Origin: an uncultured Oscillibacter sp.
Lineage (GTDB): Bacteria > Bacillota > Clostridia > Oscillospirales > Oscillospiraceae
Assembly (NCBI GenBank): GCA_900550685.1
Contig: URTS01000006.1
Coordinates: forward strand, 1-34,180
Length of the DNA: 34,180 nt
Direction: 5' to 3'
Position numbers and translations under genes: made by a program. Below are positions 25,813-33,185 of the stretch, piece by piece. How positions within the stretch are numbered: position 1 is the first letter of the stretch; each line of letters starts with the position of its first letter. The notes beneath the pieces are model-generated. The model saw only the letters and a list, made by a program, of their open reading frames with translations, searched no databases and was not told the DNA's origin.

Positions 25813-26298
25813 TTACTGTTTCTTTTCCAGTTCCGCCAGGACCGGCTCCAGCTCGGCGATGGTCTCCGGCCCGTAGACGGGCAGCCAGCCGGGCACCAGG
25901 GATGCCCCGGAGATGGCATTGGTCATTTTCTCCTGCCACACGCTCCGCAGCTCGCGGCCCGGGGCGGCGTAGGCAAAGCCGGGACCGGCCTGGGCAAAGG
26001 GCACCGCGGCCCGGCAGAGCACCAGGGTGTTCTCATCGTTGTCCAGGAAATCCAGCAGCTGGGCATGCTGTTCGGAGATGACCGCATCCGCCCCCTCAGG
26101 GATGCAGGCGGCAGCCGCTTCGGCAAAGCGGGGCGGGCAGACGATAAAAAACCGCTGAACGCCATCGGCCATGCACTGTTTCACAGCCCGCTCCAGAATA
26201 GAACGGTCCAGTACGGCTTCCAGCATCAGCGGCTTTCCGTCAATGGGAATGGAGGCATCCTCCTCCATCATAAATACGGCGCGATTCAGACGATCCAT
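25813..26298 (-). CDS. GlmU-like nucleotidyltransferase stump before prs
   Basis: The 161-residue protein resembles the N-terminal uridylyltransferase half of GlmU in layout: RAVFMMEEDASIPIDGKPLMLEAVLDRSILERAVKQCMADGVQRFFIVCPPRFAEAA parallels GlmU's strand, GKPM, helix, and GVxxxxVVVG order. The nucleotide-binding signature GxGTRM is replaced by EEDASI, and the left-handed beta-helix acetyltransferase half is absent. GlmU is normally about 450 residues and sits directly before prs, as this does. I infer a degraded or repurposed GlmU relative; if so, the cell must make UDP-GlcNAc with another copy. The start has GAGGGGAG upstream. Confidence 0.65.
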   Translation of the reverse strand: MDRLNRAVFMMEEDASIPIDGKPLMLEAVLDRSILERAVKQCMADGVQRFFIVCPPRFAEAAAACIPEGADAVISEQHAQLLDFLDNDENTLVLCRAAVPFAQAGPGFAYAAPGRELRSVWQEKMTNAISGASLVPGWLPVYGPETIAELEPVLAELEKKQ

Positions 26299-26335
26299 GG
26301 GACGGCTCCCCTCCTGTCAGTCATTTTGGTGAACC

Positions 26336-26397
26336 GGCCGGAGCAATCGTGATCCGGCCCTAAGCACATACACATGGACATGTACATTGCCATTATA
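26336..26397 (-). promoter_or_regulatory. Possible promoter and leader hairpin of the GlmU-like/prs block
   Basis: A perfect TATAAT is at 26392-26397 on the - strand, with only a weak -35 (CTGGAT). Just downstream lies an 18-base inverted repeat TACACATG-GA-CATGTACA (26369-26386, 7 of 8 pairs) over the likely transcript start, which could be an operator, and a 7-bp GGCCGGA..TCCGGCC hairpin (26336-26359) in the leader. Confidence 0.5.
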
Positions 26398-26605
26398 CCA
26401 AACTTTCGCGGGAAATCCAGCCTTTCCGGAAAAAATATCACGGTAAATTCCCCAATTTTTTCTCCGTTTTCCTATGCTTTTTATCAAAGGCCACAGAAAA
26501 GCGGAAAATCCGGCAAAATCCGCCGTCCGGTGCGGCATTTGCAGTCTTTTTGCGGAAATTGCCCTGGACACGCGGAAAAGAATTGCAAATTTCATAATAA
26601 AATGG

Positions 26606-26634
26606 TTGAATTTCCCGGTGTAAAGGATTACAAT
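26606..26634 (+). promoter_or_regulatory. Promoter of trmL (and probably pgk)
   Basis: TTGAAT (26606-26611) and TACAAT (26629-26634) with a 17-base spacer. The start codon is 30 bases downstream. Confidence 0.8.
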
Positions 26635-26664
26635 AGTGTCCATTCGAGGAAGGGGGCGAGGACC

Positions 26665-27159
26665 ATGCTGAACATTGTGCTGGTGGAGCCGGAAATTCCC
26701 CAGAACTGCGGCAACATCGCCCGCACCTGCGCCGCCACAGGCAGCCGCCTGCACCTGGTGCGGCCGCTGGGATTTGACATTTCGGAAAAGGCGGTCCGCC
26801 GGGCCGGGCTGGACTACTGGCACCTGGTGGAGGTCTTTGACTACGAAAACCTGAACGACTTTTTTGAAAAGCATCCGGAGGCCGCCCGGGACTGCTGGCT
26901 CACCACCACCAAGGCCCCCCGGTCCTACCAGGAGGCCCGGTTCTCTCCGGACAGCTGGATCTTTTTCGGCAAGGAAACGGCGGGCCTGCCCATGGATTTC
27001 CGGGAGCGTTTCCGGGAACGCTGTATCCGTCTGCCCATGATCGACGAGGCCCGGAGCCTGAACCTCAGCAACACGGTGGCCGTATGCGTGTACGAAGCCC
27101 TGCGGCAGAACGGCTTCCCCGGCCTGCTGGGCGTGGGAGAGATGGCGGAAAATTCTTAA
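26665..27159 (+). CDS. trmL: tRNA (cytidine/uridine-34 2'-O)-methyltransferase TrmL
   Basis: TrmL methylates the wobble ribose of tRNA(Leu) isoacceptors using SAM. The 164-residue protein is a minimal SPOUT enzyme: NIVLVEPEIPQNCGNIARTCAATG at the start, FGKETAGLP near residue 95, and the knot motif LPMIDEARSLNLSNTVAVCVYEALRQ near the C terminus. I chose the ATG at 26665 because the upstream in-frame sequence covers the promoter and has no homology. pgk begins 38 bases after its stop. Confidence 0.92.
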   Translation: MLNIVLVEPEIPQNCGNIARTCAATGSRLHLVRPLGFDISEKAVRRAGLDYWHLVEVFDYENLNDFFEKHPEAARDCWLTTTKAPRSYQEARFSPDSWIFFGKETAGLPMDFRERFRERCIRLPMIDEARSLNLSNTVAVCVYEALRQNGFPGLLGVGEMAENS

Positions 27160-27197
27160 AAGCACTGCAAATCAACGATATGTTTAGGAGTTTGCTT

Positions 27198-28466
27198 ATG
27201 AATTATCAGAAGAAGACCGTGCGTGACATTGACGTAAAGGGCAAGAAGGTCCTGCTGCGCTGCGATTTCAACGTGCCCCAGGACAAGAAGACCGGCGAGA
27301 TCACCAGCGACAAGCGGATCGTGGCGGCCCTGCCCACCATCCGCTATCTCCTGGAACAGGGGGCGGCAGTCATCGCCTGCTCCCACCTGGGCAAGCCGGA
27401 ACCGGACTTTGACAAGTGGGTGAAAAAGCAGACGGAAAAAGGCAAGGACCCTGCCGGTCTGACCCGGGATGCCTGGGAAAAGGCCCAGAAGAAGCTGACC
27501 CTGGCCCCCGTGGCGGCGCGTCTTGCCCAGCTGCTGGGCCAGGAGGTCGCCTTTGCCCATGACGTTGTGGGGGAGGATGCCCAGGCCAAGGCCGCCGCGC
27601 TGCAGCCCGGCCAGATCCTGCTGCTGGAAAACACCCGGTTTGAAAAGGGCGAGACCAAGAACGACCCCGCATTTGCCGAAAAACTGGCCTCTCTGGCGGA
27701 TGTCTACGTGTCCGACGCCTTCGGCGCGGTGCACCGGGCCCACGCCTCCACCGCCGGTGTGGCGGCCTGCCTGCCTGCCGTGTCCGGTTTCCTGATTGAA
27801 AAGGAACTGGAGGTCATCGGCGGCGCCCTGGCCAATCCCAAGCGGCCCCTGGTGGCCATTCTGGGCGGCAGCAAGGTCTCCTCCAAGATCGGCGTCATCA
27901 ACAACCTGCTGGAAATCGCCGACACCATCATCATCGGCGGCGGCATGGCCTACACCTTCTCCGCCGCCCAGGGCGGTCAGGTGGGCGACAGCCTTCTGGA
28001 GGCAGACTGGGAATCCTATGCCCTGGAAATGGTGGAAAAGGCCAAGGCCAAGGGCGTGAAGCTGCTGCTGCCGGTGGACACCGTCATTGCCGACGCTTTC
28101 GCCCCCGACGCCAACCACAAGGTGGTCAAGTCCGGTGAGATCCCCGCCGGATGGCAGGGCCTGGACATCGGCCCCGAGACCGTGGCGCTGTACTGCGATG
28201 CCGTGGCCGACGCGGGCACCGTCATCTGGAACGGCCCCATGGGCGTTTTCGAATTCCCCGCCTTTGCCGTGGGCACCAAGGCCGTAGCCGAGGCCCTCAG
28301 CAAGACCAGCGCCATCACCATCATCGGCGGCGGCGACAGCGCCGCGGCTGTGGAGCAGCTGGGCTATGCCGACAAGATGACCCATATCTCCACCGGGGGC
28401 GGCGCTTCTCTGGAATTTATGGAAGGCAAAGAACTCCCCGGCGTGGCTTGCCTGCTGGATAAGTAA
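27198..28466 (+). CDS. pgk: Phosphoglycerate kinase with a central insertion
   Basis: Pgk converts 1,3-bisphosphoglycerate and ADP to 3-phosphoglycerate and ATP. The start at 27198 has TAGGAG upstream and gives 422 residues; upstream in-frame codons belong to the trmL region. Marks: LLRCDFNVPQD (residue 19 on), SHLGKP, FGAVHRAHASTAG, LGGSKVSSKIGVI, IGGGMAYTF, NGPMGVFEF and the GGGDSAAAVEQLG nucleotide site. Most bacterial Pgk proteins are about 390-400 residues; the extra length here is largely a charged insertion between GKP and LAPVA (about residues 67-100). No gap gene adjoins it. No separate promoter is evident between trmL and pgk. Confidence 0.95.
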   Translation: MNYQKKTVRDIDVKGKKVLLRCDFNVPQDKKTGEITSDKRIVAALPTIRYLLEQGAAVIACSHLGKPEPDFDKWVKKQTEKGKDPAGLTRDAWEKAQKKLTLAPVAARLAQLLGQEVAFAHDVVGEDAQAKAAALQPGQILLLENTRFEKGETKNDPAFAEKLASLADVYVSDAFGAVHRAHASTAGVAACLPAVSGFLIEKELEVIGGALANPKRPLVAILGGSKVSSKIGVINNLLEIADTIIIGGGMAYTFSAAQGGQVGDSLLEADWESYALEMVEKAKAKGVKLLLPVDTVIADAFAPDANHKVVKSGEIPAGWQGLDIGPETVALYCDAVADAGTVIWNGPMGVFEFPAFAVGTKAVAEALSKTSAITIIGGGDSAAAVEQLGYADKMTHISTGGGASLEFMEGKELPGVACLLDK

Positions 28467-28556
28467 AACGTTTTTGCAGGCTGGCGGGCCCAAAAGCAGC
28501 GCCAAACATTTTCCCCTGTATTTTCCCGGAAAAATGGCGGATTCTGTGAAAAATAC

Positions 28557-28585
28557 TTGACAAAACCCGCAGTTTTCGCTATAAA
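28557..28585 (+). promoter_or_regulatory. Promoter of tpiA
   Basis: TTGACA (28557-28562) and TATAAA (28580-28585) with a 17-base spacer; TAAAATAAT continues past the -10. It gives a leader of about 100 bases. Confidence 0.9.
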
Positions 28586-28597
28586 ATAATATGTTTT

Positions 28598-28654
28598 GCA
28601 TCGAATCCGCCCCAGGGGGGCCAGGTGGCTTTCTGGGGATTCCGATATGAACTT
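28598..28654 (+). promoter_or_regulatory. Possible hairpin in the tpiA leader
   Basis: GAATC and CCCAG pair with CTGGG and GATTC across a CGC bulge, and a small GCCA/TGGC hairpin sits inside. There is no T run after it, so it is more likely a message-stability or regulatory structure than a terminator. Its role is unknown. Confidence 0.35.
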
Positions 28655-28691
28655 TGACGATCGACTTAAAGAGTAGAAGGAGAAAAGACTT

Positions 28692-29465
28692 ATGAACCGC
28701 AGATACCGTAAGACCGTGATTGCCGGCAACTGGAAAATGAACATGACCGCAACCGAGACCAAGAAGTTTGCCGAGGAACTGAAGAAGATCATGCCCCGCG
28801 CCAAGTGGTGCGACACCCTGATCTGCGTTCCCGCCTGCAATATTTCCGTTGCTATGAAGGCTTTCAAGGACCTGCGGATCTCTGTGGGCGCTGAGAACGT
28901 CTACTTTGAGGAGAAGGGCGCTTACACCGGCGAAGTCTCCGCCGACATGCTGAAGGATCTGGGCGTGAAGTACGTCATCGTGGGCCACAGCGAGCGCCGC
29001 CAGTACTTCTGCGAAACGGACCAGACCGTCAACAAGAAGGTCCACGCCGTGCTGAACGCCGGTATGAACCCCATCATCTGTGTGGGCGAGAGCCTGGAGC
29101 AGCGGGAGACCGGCATCACCAACGAGTGGATTGCCCTGCAGGTGAAGAGCGCCCTGAGCAACGTGCCCGCCGAGAAGCTGCGCCGCTGCATCATCGCCTA
29201 TGAGCCCATCTGGGCCATCGGCACCGGCAAGACCGCCACCGCCCAGCAGGCCGGCGAGGTCTGCTCCAACATCCGCACCGTGATCCGGGGCCTGTACGGC
29301 GCCCGGGTGGCCCGCAGCGTCACCATTCAGTACGGCGGCAGCATGAATCCCAAGAACGCCGCGGAGCTGCTGGCCCAGCCCGATATCGACGGCGGCCTCA
29401 TCGGCGGCGCTTCCCTGAAGCCCGAGCAGTTCGTGGAGATCGTCAACGCGGCTAACCAGGAATAA
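28692..29465 (+). CDS. tpiA: Triosephosphate isomerase
   Basis: TpiA interconverts dihydroxyacetone phosphate and glyceraldehyde 3-phosphate. The 257-residue protein carries the complete active site: Asn13 and Lys15 in AGNWKMN, His99 in VGHSERR and Glu171 in AYEPIWAIGTGKTA, plus the phosphate loop QYGGSMNPKNA and GGLIGGASL. GAAGGAG precedes the ATG. It has its own strong promoter and is followed by gpmI after 65 bases. Confidence 0.97.
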   Translation: MNRRYRKTVIAGNWKMNMTATETKKFAEELKKIMPRAKWCDTLICVPACNISVAMKAFKDLRISVGAENVYFEEKGAYTGEVSADMLKDLGVKYVIVGHSERRQYFCETDQTVNKKVHAVLNAGMNPIICVGESLEQRETGITNEWIALQVKSALSNVPAEKLRRCIIAYEPIWAIGTGKTATAQQAGEVCSNIRTVIRGLYGARVARSVTIQYGGSMNPKNAAELLAQPDIDGGLIGGASLKPEQFVEIVNAANQE

Positions 29466-29476
29466 TACTTGCGCGG

Positions 29477-29498
29477 GGGAGCGGGCTTCGCCGCTCCC
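29477..29498 (+). other. Hairpin between tpiA and gpmI
   Basis: GGGAGCGG pairs with CCGCTCCC (loop GCTTCG). The T-rich stretch after it is broken, so partial termination or a processing site is more likely than full termination. Confidence 0.5.
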
Positions 29499-29530
29499 TT
29501 GCTTCGTGTTTTATGCGAAATGAGGTTTTT

Positions 29531-31045
29531 ATGAACAAAACTCCGACCACGCTCATCATCATGGACGGCTTCGGCCTGCGGAAGGAACCGGTGGGCAATG
29601 CCGTTGCCGCTGCCGACACGCCCCGCCTGGACCAGTTCTTCCAGGAATACGCCCACACGGAGCTTTCCGCCTCCGGACTGGACGTCGGCCTGCCGGAGGG
29701 GCAGATGGGCAACAGCGAGGTAGGCCACACCAACATCGGCGCAGGCCGCGTGGTGTTTCAGGACCTGCCCCGCATCAGCAAGTCCATTCAGGACGGCACC
29801 TTTTTTGAAAATCCCGCCTATATCCACGCCATGGACGCCTGCCAGGAGCACGATTCCGCCCTGCATCTCATGGGCCTGCTCAGCGACGGCGGCGTCCACT
29901 CCCACCTGGACCATCTCTTCGCCCTGATGCAGATGGCTCGGGACCGGGGCCTGGAAAAGGTCTATATCCACGCCTTCCTGGACGGCCGGGACGTGTCCCC
30001 CACCTCCGGCGCCGACTTTGTGGCCCGAACGGTGGAAAAGTGCCGGGAACTGGGCGTCGGCAAGATTGCCACGGTGATGGGCCGCTTCTACGCCATGGAC
30101 CGGGACAATCGCTGGGACCGGGTAGAGGCCGCCTATGACGCCATGGTTTACGGCGAGGGCGCTGCGGTGAACCCGGTGCCTGTGGCCGCCGTGAAGGACG
30201 CCTACGCCAACGGCGTTACCGACGAATTCGTGGAGCCGGTGATCTGCGATCCTGACGGCACCGTTTCCGACAACGACAGCGTGATCTTCTTCAACTTCCG
30301 GCCCGACCGGGCCCGGGAGATCACCCGGGCCTTTGTGGACCCGGAATTCAGCGGCTTCACCCGCCAGTACTTCCCCGTGACCTTCGTGTGCACCACGGAG
30401 TATGACGCCACCATGCCCCATGTGGAGGTGGCCTATCCCCGTCTCTCTGTCCGCAACGGCCTGGGCGAGTATCTCAGTTCCATGGGCCTGACCCAGCTGC
30501 GCATTGCGGAGACGGAAAAATACGCCCACGTGACCTTCTTCTTCAACGGCGGCGTGGAGACCCAGTTCCCCGGCGAGGACCGGGTGCTGGTACCCTCCCC
30601 CAAGGTGGCCACCTATGACCTCCAGCCGGAGATGAGCGCGGAGGAAGTAGCGGACAAGTGCGTAGAGCGCATTGAGTCCGGTGCCTATGACGTCATCATC
30701 CTGAACTTCGCCAACTGCGACATGGTGGGCCACACCGGCGTGTTCGACGCGGCGGTAAAGGCCGTGGAGACTGTGGACGCCTGCGTAGGCCGGGTGGTGG
30801 ACGCCACCATGAAAATGGGCGGCATCGCCATGATCACCGCCGACCACGGCAATGCCGAGGTCATGACCCAGCCGGACGGCAGCCCCATGACCGCCCACAC
30901 CACCAACCCGGTGCCCTTCATCCTCTGCGGCGCCGGTACGGAGCTGCGGCAGGGCCGCCTGGCGGACATCGCCCCCACCATCCTGGATGTGATGGGCCTG
31001 GCAGTGCCGGAGGAAATGGACGGCCGCACCCTGATCGTGAAATAA
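29531..31045 (+). CDS. gpmI: 2,3-bisphosphoglycerate-independent phosphoglycerate mutase
   Basis: GpmI interconverts 3- and 2-phosphoglycerate using manganese. I chose the ATG at 29531 (GAGG five bases upstream) over the one at 29513, which has no ribosome site; this gives 504 residues, the family length. Asp12 in IIMDGFG and the phosphorylated Ser62 in GQMGNSEVGHTNIG are present. DGRDVSPTSG, NFRPDRAREITRAF, NCDMVGHTG and ADHGNAEVM complete the metal site set. It is the end of the pgk-tpiA-gpmI glycolytic run. Confidence 0.97.
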   Translation: MNKTPTTLIIMDGFGLRKEPVGNAVAAADTPRLDQFFQEYAHTELSASGLDVGLPEGQMGNSEVGHTNIGAGRVVFQDLPRISKSIQDGTFFENPAYIHAMDACQEHDSALHLMGLLSDGGVHSHLDHLFALMQMARDRGLEKVYIHAFLDGRDVSPTSGADFVARTVEKCRELGVGKIATVMGRFYAMDRDNRWDRVEAAYDAMVYGEGAAVNPVPVAAVKDAYANGVTDEFVEPVICDPDGTVSDNDSVIFFNFRPDRAREITRAFVDPEFSGFTRQYFPVTFVCTTEYDATMPHVEVAYPRLSVRNGLGEYLSSMGLTQLRIAETEKYAHVTFFFNGGVETQFPGEDRVLVPSPKVATYDLQPEMSAEEVADKCVERIESGAYDVIILNFANCDMVGHTGVFDAAVKAVETVDACVGRVVDATMKMGGIAMITADHGNAEVMTQPDGSPMTAHTTNPVPFILCGAGTELRQGRLADIAPTILDVMGLAVPEEMDGRTLIVK

Positions 31046-31052
31046 AGCTTAT

Positions 31053-31087
31053 AAGTCCCCGGAAGCTGTGCTTCCGGGGACTTTTTT
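31053..31087 (+). terminator. Terminator after gpmI
   Basis: A perfect 14-bp stem (31053-31066 with 31070-31083, loop TGT) followed by TTTTTT to 31087. Confidence 0.93.
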
Positions 31088-31167
31088 GTGTCTGCCGGGA
31101 AAGTCCCGGCAAAGATGAACAAAATGAAAACTGTGCCCCGTCAGGGCACTTCCCCCCTGTTTGCCCA

Positions 31168-31196
31168 TTGAATCCCGGCGGGCCAGCCTTTATAAT
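31168..31196 (+). promoter_or_regulatory. Promoter of the uridine kinase-like gene
   Basis: TTGAAT (31168-31173), a 17-base spacer and a perfect TATAAT (31191-31196). Confidence 0.88.
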
Positions 31197-31261
31197 ATAA
31201 ATGTACTGTAAAGATTCCGCAGGCGGGATGCGTCTGCGGCCATTGATAGAAGGAGGTCCTT

Positions 31262-32932
31262 ATGGAAGCTGCAAAGATGATGAACGTGACCGTCAACGGC
31301 AGGGTGCACCAGTACCCTTACGGCACCCCCTACCGCACCATTGCCGCTGATTTTCAGGCGGAATATCCCCACCAGATCCTGCTGGTGAACCGGGACGGCA
31401 AGCTCCGGGAGCTGTACAAGACCCTCAAGCGGGACTGCACCCTCTCCATGGTCACCGGCGCGGACAAGCCGGGCCGCCAGACCTATGAGCGCAGTGCCAT
31501 TCTGCTGATGCTCAAGGCTTTTTACGACGTGGCGGGCCGGGAAAATGTGAAAAACGTCCGGGTGGAGTTCTCCCTCAGCAACGCCCTGTTCTGCAAGGCC
31601 TACGGCAGCTTTGCCCTGGACGCTGACCTGCTGGCCCAGGTAGAGAAGCGGATGCGTGCTCTTGTGGACCAGGCCCTGCCCATCGAAAAGCGGGCCGTGG
31701 ACATTGAGGAGGCCATGGCTTTCCTGAAGGCCAACGGCATGGAGGACAAGGCCCGGCTCCTGAACTACCGCATCAGCTCCCGGGTGAACCTCTACACTCT
31801 GGACGGCTTCACCGACTATTTCTATGGCTACATGGTGCCGGACACCGGCTACCTCCGCTGGTTCGCCCTGGAGCCCTTTGAGGACGGCTTCATTCTCCGC
31901 CTGCCCGCCCTGGAAAACCCGGAGCAGGTGGGACCCTTCACTCCATCCATGAAGGTCTTCCGGGCCATGCACGACGCCGAGGACCGCTCCGCCGCCATGT
32001 ACATCTCCAACGTAGCCGAGATGGACGACATCGTAGCCAGCGGCCAGGCCACCCAGATGATCCTGGCCCACGAGGCCCTGATGGAAAAGCGGATCGGCGA
32101 CATTGCCGAGGAGATCGCCAGCCGGAAGGACGTCCGCTTCGTAATGATCGCCGGGCCCTCTTCCTCCGGCAAGACCACCTTCTCCCACCGCCTGTCCACC
32201 CAGCTCATCGCCTGCGGCCTGCGGCCCCACCCCATCGCCACGGACAACTACTTCCGCAACCGGGAGGACACCCCCAAGGATGCCAACGGCCAATACGATT
32301 TCGAGGGCCTGGGGGCCATGGACGTGGAGCAGTTCAACAGCGACATGAGCCGCCTGCTGAAGGGCGAAACGGTGGATATGCCCACCTACAACTTCAAGAA
32401 GGGCGTCCGGGAGTACAATGGCGACAAGCTGACCCTGGGCCCCGGGGACGTGCTGGTGATCGAGGGCATCCACTGCCTGAACGACCAGTTCTCCCACTCC
32501 CTGCCCAAGGAGAGCAAGTACAAGATCTACATCAGCTGCCTGACCACCCTGAACATCGACGACCACAACCGCATCCCCACCACCGATGCCCGGCTCCTCC
32601 GCCGCATCGAGCGGGACGCCCGCACCCGGGGCTACGGCGCCCAGGCCACCATCAAAATGTGGCCCTCCGTCCGCCGGGGGGAGGAGCAGAACATCTTCCC
32701 CTACCAGGACAGCGCCGACACGGTGTTCAACTCCGCCCTGATCTACGAAACGGCCCTGCTGAAGCCCTACGTGCAGCCCCTGCTCTTCGGCGTGCCCCGG
32801 GGCAGTGAGGAGTATCTGGAAGCCAAGCGGCTGCTGAAATTCCTGGATTACTTCCTGCCCGTCCCGGCGGACGACGTGCCCCAGACCTCCCTCATGCGGG
32901 AGTTTGTTGGCGGCGGCATCTACAAGACGTAA
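31262..32932 (+). CDS. Uridine kinase-like protein with N-terminal TGS and SAD-like domains
   Basis: A 556-residue protein in two parts. The C-terminal part is a P-loop kinase of the uridine kinase/phosphoribulokinase type: Walker A AGPSSSGKTTFS near residues 297-308, ATDNYFRNREDTP, YDFEGLGAMD and VLVIEGIHCLN. The N-terminal 60 or so residues look like a TGS domain (VTVNGRVHQYPYGTPYRTIAADF), and the following 200 resemble the ThrRS editing-type (SAD) fold (LLMLKAFYDVAG.., DKARLLNYRISSRVNLYTL). GGAGG lies 5 bases before the ATG. Such TGS-kinase fusions are known in several bacteria but their substrate is unclear. The last six codons are partly repeated 113 bases downstream (see repeat copy D). 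Confidence 0.9.
   Translation: MEAAKMMNVTVNGRVHQYPYGTPYRTIAADFQAEYPHQILLVNRDGKLRELYKTLKRDCTLSMVTGADKPGRQTYERSAILLMLKAFYDVAGRENVKNVRVEFSLSNALFCKAYGSFALDADLLAQVEKRMRALVDQALPIEKRAVDIEEAMAFLKANGMEDKARLLNYRISSRVNLYTLDGFTDYFYGYMVPDTGYLRWFALEPFEDGFILRLPALENPEQVGPFTPSMKVFRAMHDAEDRSAAMYISNVAEMDDIVASGQATQMILAHEALMEKRIGDIAEEIASRKDVRFVMIAGPSSSGKTTFSHRLSTQLIACGLRPHPIATDNYFRNREDTPKDANGQYDFEGLGAMDVEQFNSDMSRLLKGETVDMPTYNFKKGVREYNGDKLTLGPGDVLVIEGIHCLNDQFSHSLPKESKYKIYISCLTTLNIDDHNRIPTTDARLLRRIERDARTRGYGAQATIKMWPSVRRGEEQNIFPYQDSADTVFNSALIYETALLKPYVQPLLFGVPRGSEEYLEAKRLLKFLDYFLPVPADDVPQTSLMREFVGGGIYKT
32909..32928 (+). repeat. 20-base direct repeat flanking copy D (left, within the kinase gene)
   Basis: It covers the final codons (Gly-Gly-Ile-Tyr-Lys and part of Thr) and is identical, 20 of 20, to 33042-33061. 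The stop codon follows within the next four bases. Confidence 0.93.
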
Positions 32933-32949
32933 GAGCCTTCATCAACGTT

Positions 32950-32995
32950 AAGGAAAGGTGTGTGCGGGAAGCCCAAGAGGGGTTTCCTGCACCAT
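32950..32995 (+). repeat. Dispersed repeat core, copy D
   Basis: On the + strand it reads AAGGAAAGGTGTGTGCGGGA and pairs as GCGGGAAGCCC / GGGTTTCCTGC, with two G-T pairs. It lies in the 3' untranslated region of the kinase gene in the same sense as that gene. A perfect hairpin follows at 33009-33036 (TTTTCAGAACTCA / TGAGTTCTGAAAA). Confidence 0.85.
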
Positions 32996-33008
32996 TCAAA
33001 TCGTGAAA

Positions 33009-33036
33009 TTTTCAGAACTCACTGAGTTCTGAAAAT
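33009..33036 (+). repeat. Variable hairpin of repeat copy D
   Basis: TTTTCAGAACTCA and TGAGTTCTGAAAA meet around a central C, a near-perfect palindrome of 12 or more pairs. It is followed by CTTTC, too few T for a good terminator. Confidence 0.75.
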
Positions 33037-33041
33037 CTTTC

Positions 33042-33061
33042 GGCGGCGGCATCTACAAGAC
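33042..33061 (+). repeat. 20-base direct repeat flanking copy D (right)
   Basis: An exact second copy of 32909-32928, outside any gene. Confidence 0.93.
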
Positions 33062-33071
33062 CTGGTTTTCA

Positions 33072-33099
33072 CCCCGGAGGGCCGCCCTCCGGGGGTTTT
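33072..33099 (+). terminator. Terminator after the kinase gene and repeat copy D
   Basis: CCCCGGAGGG (33072-33081) pairs with CCCTCCGGGG (33085-33094), followed by GTTTT. It was probably the original terminator of the kinase gene, now about 140 bases from the stop. Confidence 0.8.
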
Positions 33100-33122
33100 C
33101 CGCCCAAAATCCCCCGCCCATG

Positions 33123-33152
33123 GTATAAACCCCCAAAAAGCTGTCCATACTG
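33123..33152 (+). promoter_or_regulatory. Probable sigma-F/G forespore-type promoter of the SpoIIQ-like gene
   Basis: GTATA (33123-33127), a 15-base spacer and GTCCATACTG (33143-33152). This fits the sigma-F pattern known from Bacillus (GYATA, 15 bases, GGnnAnAnTR) at all but one defined position. No good sigma-A promoter is seen upstream of the gene. SpoIIQ is a sigma-F target in Bacillus, which agrees. Confidence 0.6.
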
Positions 33153-33185
33153 CATCCGTACCTAATTCTGTAAGGGAGGCAGCAT

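Larger units (their letters stand above)
26299..26664. other. Divergent intergenic region between the GlmU-like gene and trmL
   Basis: About 366 bases without a gene. It holds the - strand promoter elements at 26336-26397 and the + strand promoter at 26606-26634. The middle (26398-26600) is AT-rich compared with its surroundings and I see no gene or strong hairpin there. Confidence 0.6.

Noticed and set aside
25772..25939. N-terminal extension of Prs by 56 codons
   Set aside because: It overlaps the end of the GlmU-like gene, has no family similarity, and a ribosome site precedes the ATG at 25771.
26374..26664. N-terminal extension of TrmL by 97 codons
   Set aside because: It includes the promoter at 26606-26634 and has no SPOUT-family similarity.
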